22,994 nt of DNA. Origin: an archaeon. GTDB taxonomy: Archaea; EX4484-52; B79-G9. Below the pieces are notes generated by a model. It did not search any database. It was not told the origin of the DNA and worked only from the letters and a program-made list of their open reading frames with translations. The position numbers were made by a program, and so were the translations under genes. Positions 12,994 through 18,998 of this stretch are shown in pieces. How positions within the stretch are numbered: position 1 is the stretch's first letter; each line of letters begins with the position of its first letter. The stretch is taken from NCBI GenBank assembly GCA_030594585.1, contig JAUVEX010000002.1, forward strand, positions 1 to 22,994, in the 5' to 3' direction.

Positions 12994-13939
12994 TTTTCTT
13001 TTCTTTTTCTTCTTTATTTTTTTCATTTTTTGGTATTTTAAGGGTCGCATCTTTTATGCGGACCCTGTTTGTTCTTCCTGCTCTTGTGCGCTCAATAATG
13101 CCTCTTTTTTCCATATCTTCCAAAATTCTTGAAATGCGCGCTTTTGAAAAATCAGTAATTTTTACGATATCCCGCTGCCTGCAATTTTCTCCTTTTTCCT
13201 GTATTGCCTCAAGTATGCTGCGCTCATCCCCCTTTAAAACAGAAAGAACCATTTTGCCCTTTTTTACATGTGTTCTCCTATAAAATACAACTGCTGAAAA
13301 TATAATGGCTGCAAAAAGCACAATCGCTAAGGGAAGCGTGGTATTATCGCCAATGCTTATCTCTTCAAAATACACATTAAATGGTGTTGCTTTTCCAAGA
13401 GCGGGATTATCTAAAACCCAGAGAATTGTTGCTTTTCTTCCAGTGCCGCCAACAACACCATTCTGAGGATAATAGGATTCAAATCCTTTGTCTTGTACAA
13501 TGCCATACCCTTCAGGAAGTATCAATAATACGGTTAAAACCTGTGTGGGTTCACGAACACTAGGAGTATATGCAAATGTTTTTGCATCCGCACTTTTAGA
13601 AACAAGATTGGGCGAATCATAGCGTAATGCAACAGTATAATTCTTTCGGTTTTTGTCTAATGGAGTGCATGCAATCTCAACGCCGTATGGCTTTGTCTCT
13701 GTGTCGCATACAAGAGTACCTAAAGAATCATGCACTTCAAGATTTGTTATTCTTGAATAAGCAGCATAGTATATTTTGTTTGTTGTAAGCTCCTGATAAT
13801 TGACGGAAATATCGAACTGTGTGCTGTCATCGCCTATTGTTACGGTCATATCGTGATTTGTTATCTGCGATGCATATACCGGAGCTGCCATTAGAAATAA
13901 GAGTAATACCATTCCTGCTTGAAAAAACAGTCTTTTCAT
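12977..13939 (-). CDS. Membrane-bound one-component winged-helix regulator
   Basis: This 320-residue protein has a signal peptide ending near VYA (residues 21-23), an external beta-rich domain (about 24-200, with C78 and C91 as a possible disulfide), a TM (about 202-220) and a cytoplasmic winged helix (about 228-297). In the latter CRQRDIVKITDFSKARISRI is the HTH and GIIERTRAGRTNRVRI the wing; a Lys/Glu-rich tail follows. This is the architecture of archaeal COG2512-type membrane-associated regulators, which couple an external sensor directly to DNA. The ligand is not evident. It lies 30 bases downstream of the orphan gene at 14416 on the same strand, with a weak AAGGTT ribosome binding site, so the two may be co-transcribed. 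Confidence 0.85.
   Translation of the reverse strand: MKRLFFQAGMVLLLFLMAAPVYASQITNHDMTVTIGDDSTQFDISVNYQELTTNKIYYAAYSRITNLEVHDSLGTLVCDTETKPYGVEIACTPLDKNRKNYTVALRYDSPNLVSKSADAKTFAYTPSVREPTQVLTVLLILPEGYGIVQDKGFESYYPQNGVVGGTGRKATILWVLDNPALGKATPFNVYFEEISIGDNTTLPLAIVLFAAIIFSAVVFYRRTHVKKGKMVLSVLKGDERSILEAIQEKGENCRQRDIVKITDFSKARISRILEDMEKRGIIERTRAGRTNRVRIKDATLKIPKNEKNKEEKEKKTIPFS
12994..13032 (+). terminator. T-rich tract after the orphan paralog
   Basis: A run of T-dominated sequence follows the TAG at 12991-12993 and could terminate plus-strand transcription. It also encodes the Lys/Glu-rich tail of the opposite-strand regulator, which explains the composition, so terminator function is uncertain. 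Confidence 0.35.
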
Positions 13940-13969
13940 ACATAAACCTTTACTACATTATTGTGCAAC

Positions 13970-14416
13970 TCATGATTTCAACAGCATGCCGCCAATGCCT
14001 GCCTGCGCATACTTATGCATCATGTCTGCAACAGATGCCAACGCGCCTTGAGCATCCCTCATTGAAAGAATTATCTTTTCAGGGGCAATAACTTCAACAA
14101 CGCTTGGAGCATAATTAATTACAATATTTACGAGGCCTTCAAATTCTCTTACAAATATTATTATTTCTGCAACCTGTGAGAAAAGAACTTCCACTCCTTG
14201 TTTTTTTATGCGTTCGGGCGCATCTATTTTTTCTGTTGCTGTAAAATTTTCTTCAGTTACAAACACCCTTTTTTCATCAGTGGTTATTGAATTTATGTGC
14301 TTCTTAAGTGATTGTTCTGCAATCTCTTTTGTTGATGCCTGAACCTCAAAAACAAGCCATGCCTTAATCCATCCTTTTTCTAAAAGTTCAGTTTCATCGT
14401 ATTTTTTTTCTGCCAT
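13970..14416 (-). CDS. Orphan archaeal protein, possibly paired ferredoxin-like fold
   Basis: This 148-residue soluble protein matches no family I can name. The order of predicted strands and helices (GWIKAWLVFEVQAS, a helix STKEIAEQSLKKHINSI, RVFVTEENFTA, a second helix, AEIIIFVREFEGLVNIVINYAP, then VVEVIAPEKIILS and a C-terminal helix) suggests two alpha-beta sandwiches. The end MLLKS follows a Gly-rich stretch (AGIGGM). No Cys or catalytic motif is visible. The ATG at 14416 is clear of alternatives. A 19-base inverted repeat lies just upstream, and the membrane-regulator gene follows 30 bases downstream, so this protein may work with that regulator. Confidence 0.65.
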   Translation of the reverse strand: MAEKKYDETELLEKGWIKAWLVFEVQASTKEIAEQSLKKHINSITTDEKRVFVTEENFTATEKIDAPERIKKQGVEVLFSQVAEIIIFVREFEGLVNIVINYAPSVVEVIAPEKIILSMRDAQGALASVADMMHKYAQAGIGGMLLKS

Positions 14417-14438
14417 ATAATCATCCGTATTTTCTTTT

Positions 14439-14457
14439 TAAGGCATAATTTGCCTTA
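14439..14457. promoter_or_regulatory. Inverted repeat upstream of the orphan gene at 14416
   Basis: TAAGGCA-TAATT-TGCCTTA has perfect 7-base arms around 5 bases, centred about 32 bases upstream of the ATG and overlapping a TATA-like CTTAAAAA on the minus strand. The position suits an operator that blocks promoter access. The downstream gene's membrane regulator is one candidate binder. Confidence 0.45.
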
Positions 14458-14461
14458 TTTT

Positions 14462-14539
14462 TTTAAACCAACGCTTTTTTGCCCTTATGGAACAATAAAA
14501 TGCTTTTTATGGTGCTATGAAACAATTAGGTGGTTTAAA
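14462..14539. repeat. Inverted repeat enclosing a degenerate direct repeat
   Basis: TTTAAACCA (14462-14470) and TGGTTTAAA (14531-14539) are exact reverse complements. Between them, GCTTTTT (14473 and 14502) and TATGRAACAAT (14486 and 14516) recur with a period of 29-30 bases. A strong minus-strand TATA-like box (14538-14547) overlaps the right arm. The organisation may be a structured leader or a decayed element. Confidence 0.35.
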
Positions 14540-14579
14540 TTTATAAACATTATTCATTATTTTTAAGAACTTTCTTGGT

Positions 14580-15566
14580 TTAAATTACTTTGGTTTTACA
14601 CTTGGGGCACCTATTGCTTAACAAATAATTCTCAATTCTGTAACCTTTTCTTCTTATAACAATGTTTTTACAGGTCGGGCAATGCGTGTTTGAGTATCTT
14701 TCATCTTGAATATTCCCCAGATACACATGATTCAGGCCCGCTTTCTTTGCCATCTCAAATGCATTTATCAGTGTTTGTGTGGGTGTTGGCGGAACAGTTA
14801 GCTTATATGTGGGGTAGTATGCGGAGAAGTGAAGAGGTATATTATTGCTTATAGTTTTTACCCATGTTATGAGTTTGCTTATATCTTCTGGTGAGTCGTT
14901 GAGTCCCGGAATCAAAAGATTTGTAATTTCTGTATGTATGCTCAAATCAAACATTTTTTTGATTGTATCTAAAACAGGCTTTACTGACGGAACACCGCAG
15001 ACGGTTTGATAAAAATTATCACTCATTGATTTCAAATCTACATTTGCGGCATCAAGATAAGGACGAATCTTCTCTAGTGGCTCTTTTGCAATATACCCGT
15101 TCGTAACAAAAACATTGTAAAGCCCTTGTTTTTTTGCAAGCTTCGCGGTATCAAACGCGAATTCATAGAATATTGTGGGTTCGGTGTATGTATATGCAAT
15201 GCCTTGGCAATTGTTCTTTACTGCAAGCTCAACAATTTCTTTAGGTGTTGTGTTTTCACCTATTATGTGCGCTTCTTGAGATATTTCCCAGTTCTGGCAG
15301 AAAGAGCAGTGAAAATTACACCCAACAGTTGCAATTGAAAGCACTTTCGTTCCCGGATAAAAATGATATAGTGGCTTTTTTTCAATAGGGTCCACTGCTT
15401 TTGAGATTATTTTCCCGTAAACAAGAGATTTAAGCTCGCCTTTAATATTCTGCCGCACGCCGCAGTTTCCTTTTTTTCCTTCAATTATTTTGCAGTATCT
15501 TGCACAAAGCATGCATTGGACGGTGTTTGCATTTATTTTTTTCCAGAATAAAGCGTCTTTTACCAT
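14580..15566 (-). CDS. AmmeMemoRadiSam-system radical SAM enzyme
   Basis: From the ATG at 15566 the protein has 328 residues. It carries the radical SAM triad C83-x3-C87-x2-C90 (CNFHCSFC) that binds the 4Fe-4S cluster, plus VTNGYI, VDLKSM and LLIPGLND segments of the barrel. An N-terminal Cys cluster (C18, C21, C25, C35) and a C-terminal zinc-ribbon-like pair (C296/C299 and C320/C323) flank it. This is the COG1180-like enzyme found in archaea and bacteria with MEMO and AMMECR1 homologs; its reaction is not established. Those partners are absent here. A GTG at 15581 is an alternative start, but a TATA-like box about 28 bases before the ATG supports 15566. Confidence 0.9.
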   Translation of the reverse strand: MVKDALFWKKINANTVQCMLCARYCKIIEGKKGNCGVRQNIKGELKSLVYGKIISKAVDPIEKKPLYHFYPGTKVLSIATVGCNFHCSFCQNWEISQEAHIIGENTTPKEIVELAVKNNCQGIAYTYTEPTIFYEFAFDTAKLAKKQGLYNVFVTNGYIAKEPLEKIRPYLDAANVDLKSMSDNFYQTVCGVPSVKPVLDTIKKMFDLSIHTEITNLLIPGLNDSPEDISKLITWVKTISNNIPLHFSAYYPTYKLTVPPTPTQTLINAFEMAKKAGLNHVYLGNIQDERYSNTHCPTCKNIVIRRKGYRIENYLLSNRCPKCKTKVI

Positions 15567-15588
15567 AGAACTATAATACACTCTGAAT

Positions 15589-15597
15589 TTTATTTAA
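15589..15597 (-). promoter_or_regulatory. TATA-like box for the radical SAM gene
   Basis: Minus strand TTAAATAAA, centred about 27 bases before the ATG at 15566, consistent with a leaderless transcript. It lies just past the 3' end of the upstream CNNM gene. Confidence 0.45.
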
Positions 15598-15610
15598 TTG
15601 CTTACAAAAC

Positions 15611-16837
15611 TTATATTTTTAATCGAAGCTTTATTATCTTGTTTTCCTTTGCATCTTCCACTATGAATTCCATGTTCTTTATCTTTATTTTCTCGCCTTT
15701 TTGTGGGATTCTCCCAATGCGATTTATTATATATCCTGCAACAGTGCCAAACCGGGCGTCTTCTATTTTTGTGCCAACAGTACTATTAAGCTCATCTATC
15801 GGCACTCTTGCATCAACAAGATACCCATTATCGGTGCGTTTTACCATAACCTCTTTTTTGTCGGTCTCATCGTATATTTCGCCAACAATTTCCTCTATCA
15901 GATCCTCAAGCGTGACAAGCCCTTCAACCCCCCCGGAATCATCAACAACAATAGCCATATGGTGCCTTTTTTTCTTGAACTCCTTTAAAAGAAAGTCAAG
16001 ATTTTTTGTCTCCGGTATGAAAAACGCAGGCCTAAGCAGTTCTTTTATATGAAAATTGCCTTTAGTTGTATTCATTTTTTTAAGCAGGTCCTTGGCGTAA
16101 AGAATGCCTACAATATTGTCCTTGCTTCCATCATAAACCGGTATTCTTGAATATCCTTTTTCTGTCAAAAGATTCACTGCCTTATTTGGTTTGGTTGTTG
16201 CTTCAATACAGAACATCTCAGTTCTAGGCACCATTATCTGCTCTGCTTTTTGATTTGCAAAATCAAAAACATTTCGAAGCATTTCTTCCTCATCCCGTTT
16301 TATAACGCCCTCTTCTGCGCCAAGAGATATTGTTGTCTTAAGCTCATCATAAGTGACAAGAACTTCTTTTGATTTCCCGCCGGTAAGCCGTATTATTATA
16401 CCTGTTATTTGTTCAAGGGCCCAGACCAACGGATGCAGAACCTTGCTTAAAAGTTCAAGAGGCCGCGCCATTAACAGTGATATGCTTTGAGCATTTCTGT
16501 GGGCGTATGTCTTTGGTGTTATCTCGCAAAAAACAAGTACTACCAGTGTTAAAATACCCGTTGCAATGCCCACGGCATTAGAGCCATATGCCTCTATTGC
16601 TATGAGTGTTGTTAGTGCAGATGCGGAAATGTTTACGACATTATTGCCCACAAGAAGTGTTATCAGCAAACGATGAGGGTTTTCCTTCAGGCGCATTAGT
16701 GTTTTTGCTCCTTTTTTCTTGTTTTTAAGAAAACTTCGAACCCTGATATCACTCAGGGAAAATATTGCGGTTTCGGATCCTGAAAAAATAGCTGAAAGTA
16801 TTATAAAGAAAAAAAGAGTTATCAGTTGAACTTCCAT
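15611..16837 (-). CDS. CNNM/CorC family membrane protein with CBS pair
   Basis: This 408-residue protein has the complete family order: an N-terminal DUF21/CNNM membrane domain (about 1-175, with FSGSETAIFS near 18-27 and FCEITPKTYA), a CBS pair (about 200-320, including IMVPRTEMFCIE and VEGLVTLEDLIEEIVGEI), and a C-terminal CorC_HlyC domain (about 330-408, RFGTVAGYIINRIGRIP). Related proteins transport or regulate Mg2+ or other divalent cations, with nucleotide binding by CBS. I start at the ATG at 16837; a TTG one codon earlier is less likely. Upstream are two copies of a TATTCCTAT motif shared with the divergent surface-protein gene's promoter region. Confidence 0.93.
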   Translation of the reverse strand: MEVQLITLFFFIILSAIFSGSETAIFSLSDIRVRSFLKNKKKGAKTLMRLKENPHRLLITLLVGNNVVNISASALTTLIAIEAYGSNAVGIATGILTLVVLVFCEITPKTYAHRNAQSISLLMARPLELLSKVLHPLVWALEQITGIIIRLTGGKSKEVLVTYDELKTTISLGAEEGVIKRDEEEMLRNVFDFANQKAEQIMVPRTEMFCIEATTKPNKAVNLLTEKGYSRIPVYDGSKDNIVGILYAKDLLKKMNTTKGNFHIKELLRPAFFIPETKNLDFLLKEFKKKRHHMAIVVDDSGGVEGLVTLEDLIEEIVGEIYDETDKKEVMVKRTDNGYLVDARVPIDELNSTVGTKIEDARFGTVAGYIINRIGRIPQKGEKIKIKNMEFIVEDAKENKIIKLRLKI

Positions 16838-16851
16838 CAAAAATCACAATA

Positions 16852-16894
16852 TATTCCTATAGTATTCATTTACTTGGCACATATATTCCTATGC
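16852..16894. promoter_or_regulatory. Two TATTCCTAT motifs in the divergent CNNM/surface-protein promoter region
   Basis: TATTCCTATAG (16852-16862) and TATTCCTATGC (16884-16894) start 32 bases apart, close to three helical turns. The same core occurs as an inverted pair at 4183-4259. The proximal copy overlaps a TATA-like ACTATAGG that would serve the CNNM gene. Confidence 0.35.
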
Positions 16895-16962
16895 CGTATA
16901 TAACATATAGTGTGTTTCATATTTAAAATTGTATTGCTGGAAAGCTTCTTTTTGTTACCACC

Positions 16963-17011
16963 GAAACATATATAAACTTTTGTCACTATTTAGAAACTAC
17001 AATGGAGTGAT
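16963..17011 (+). promoter_or_regulatory. Strong promoter with BRE-like element and ribosome binding site
   Basis: CGAAA just before CATATATAAACT (16967-16978) resembles a BRE plus TATA box, the most complete archaeal promoter in the window. GGAGTGAT (17004-17011) is four bases before the ATG at 17016. The combination suggests high expression, as expected for a surface protein. Confidence 0.6.
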
Positions 17012-17015
17012 AACT

Positions 17016-18902
17016 ATGATTTCAAATAGAGTGTTATTCATTTTGACTATGGTTTTGGCTTATTTATTGATGGGTCCAAACGCATATGCGGCAAATAGTA
17101 TTGATATAGAGACCTTGTCTTTCAGCGATGTACGCCCCACAATAGGCGATGTTGTTCTTGTTGACTTTAGGTTTGAAACCCGTTCTTCAGGCAGTCAAAA
17201 AGTAGTTGTATATGTATATGTTGACGGAAAGCTCCACAACAAAAAAACAGAATACCTTTATGATGGTGTTTATGAGCGCAGATTCTATATTGACACTTAT
17301 GATCTTGAACGAGGAACCTATGATGTAAAGATAACCGCGAAAATATACGATGACCGCGGCTATGTGGATGATACAGACACAAAAAACAAATACCTTTATG
17401 TAAAGGGCGAAATAATAGACTCAAGAGTCTGCTACCATTACTATGATGATTATTATACAGACTATTATTATGACGGATACTGCTATACCTATGCGCCAAG
17501 AGTGTATAGGGCAGATGACAGGCATATCACAATAACACAGGTGGCTTATGATAAGGCGGCTGCTAAATATGAAAAAATCCCTGTAAAAATATATGTAAAA
17601 AATGACGGGAAATACACCGAATCTGTAAAACTTTCAGTTGAGATTAACGGCGTTGCCACAACAACAGACCGGGAATTAATTTACAGCGGTGATGAGCGCG
17701 CAAGAATAGTGTATGTAAATGCGCCCGGAACCGTCGGCACACACAATATAAGAATAAAGGCAGAAAGTTATAATGACCAGCATATTGTTGAAGATTTTCT
17801 GGAGGTTATAGGAACAACGCTTTCAGCAACAATAAACCCCAAAGACACTGCAAAAACAGGTGAATGGATACACATCTATGGATACGCCATGGATGGAAAC
17901 TACGGCTCAGACAATGCTGTTAGAATATACAAGGATTCCTCTTATATTGAACAGGTAATGCCTAAAAGCACAGGATATTACTCTGCATATGTCCGTTTCT
18001 ATGATGCAGGGGAACATATGATCCGCGTGCGTGTGGGAAGCCTTGAAAAAACAAAACAGATATTTATCGAAGGCGCTCCTAAGGCTTTGGAAACAACAAC
18101 CGTGCCGATTGTAACAGATGTTACTGATACTACAGAAAAAGAAAAAGCTTACGAACAAACAATAAACAATTATAATACAACAAACAACAACATCACAAAT
18201 AAATATTATACTGTAATTGTTGTTGCAGACGAAAACCAGACCGTAAATGTTGACGGGACAGACATAACAATAACTGTTGATTCCCCTGAAGACGAAGAAG
18301 AAATGATTGAAGAAAATATGCCTGAATTCGTTGATGTAAATGTAAACAGTAAAGTGCTTAATATCGAGCAATACAGCGGGAATACACTGAAAATAACTGT
18401 CACAAACCACATGAACGAAGCAAAACTATTCAGCATTGAAACTGATTTTGTCGACTCCCTTGCTTTTGTTTCAGGACCTGTTGTTGTGCTCCCGGGAGAA
18501 ACAAAAATACTTCCGGTATATTTTAGCACCCGCGGAATCCAGGGAAAATATGACGGCACAATAAAAGTTCTGCAAGATGGTGATGTTATAAAGGACTTCC
18601 CTGTAACAATCCATGTTGTTGCCCAAAGGGAAAAAGAAACACCTGTAAGCAAGAGCGATTTCAGCTCTATCGGGGTGTATGTCATTATTGCGCTTTTCTT
18701 TTTGTTCTTGGTTGCTCTTGGTTATTTTGCAATGACAAAAACACGCACAAAAGAGTCTATGCGCCCGCTTGAGCCAAGATTCATCAGATCTTCAATTGGA
18801 AAGTATATTCCTAAAAAAAGCCAGGAAATGAAAAAAACAACATGGCCGGCTAAAAAAACAAAAGATGTTTATGAAGTGCCATGGGAGAATGTGATTTACT
18901 GA
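17016..18902 (+). CDS. Surface protein with Tyr/Asp-rich Cys-bounded segment and C-terminal anchor
   Basis: The 628-residue protein has a signal peptide ending near NAYA (about residues 23-26), several beta-rich Ig-like/CARDB-like domains, and a C-terminal TM (about 552-575) followed by a basic cytoplasmic tail. A segment between C139 and C156 is extraordinarily Tyr/Asp-rich: 9 Tyr and 4 Asp in 16 residues. An Asn/Thr-rich linker near residue 380 includes two N-x-T sequons. The last external domain (LNIEQYSGNTLKITVTNHMN, then LPGETKILPVYF) is NEW3-like. It is probably an S-layer-associated or adhesion protein. The start chosen excludes 29 upstream codons that read through the promoter. Its neighbour at 18999 has the same membrane topology. 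Confidence 0.75.
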   Translation: MISNRVLFILTMVLAYLLMGPNAYAANSIDIETLSFSDVRPTIGDVVLVDFRFETRSSGSQKVVVYVYVDGKLHNKKTEYLYDGVYERRFYIDTYDLERGTYDVKITAKIYDDRGYVDDTDTKNKYLYVKGEIIDSRVCYHYYDDYYTDYYYDGYCYTYAPRVYRADDRHITITQVAYDKAAAKYEKIPVKIYVKNDGKYTESVKLSVEINGVATTTDRELIYSGDERARIVYVNAPGTVGTHNIRIKAESYNDQHIVEDFLEVIGTTLSATINPKDTAKTGEWIHIYGYAMDGNYGSDNAVRIYKDSSYIEQVMPKSTGYYSAYVRFYDAGEHMIRVRVGSLEKTKQIFIEGAPKALETTTVPIVTDVTDTTEKEKAYEQTINNYNTTNNNITNKYYTVIVVADENQTVNVDGTDITITVDSPEDEEEMIEENMPEFVDVNVNSKVLNIEQYSGNTLKITVTNHMNEAKLFSIETDFVDSLAFVSGPVVVLPGETKILPVYFSTRGIQGKYDGTIKVLQDGDVIKDFPVTIHVVAQREKETPVSKSDFSSIGVYVIIALFFLFLVALGYFAMTKTRTKESMRPLEPRFIRSSIGKYIPKKSQEMKKTTWPAKKTKDVYEVPWENVIY

Positions 18903-18910
18903 GTCGGAGT

Positions 18911-18991
18911 AAGCTTTAAAAGCTTTATTACTCAATAATGACTGCCTGTACTAACAGGTAGTTCAAACGCAATTGTGCAAATTTAGAGGTG
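18911..18991 (+). promoter_or_regulatory. Promoter region, hairpin and ribosome binding site of the Cys-ladder surface protein
   Basis: AAGCTTT-A-AAAGCTT (18911-18925) is a near-palindrome containing a TATA-like TTTAAAAG. About 20 bases on, ACTGCCTGT-ACTA-ACAGGTAGT (18941-18962) forms a 9-pair RNA stem (one G-U) with a 4-base loop at the predicted 5' end of the transcript. GAGGTG (18986-18991) is seven bases before the ATG at 18999. The stem could stabilise or regulate the mRNA, or be a DNA operator. Confidence 0.45.
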
Positions 18992-18998
18992 TTATCAA

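Noticed and set aside
14517..14546. Nine-codon mini-ORF MKQLGGLNL
   Set aside because: Too short, no ribosome binding site of note, and explained by the repeat structure there.
16929..17015. 29-codon extension of the first surface protein
   Set aside because: It covers the BRE/TATA promoter, and the signal peptide begins properly at the ATG at 17016.
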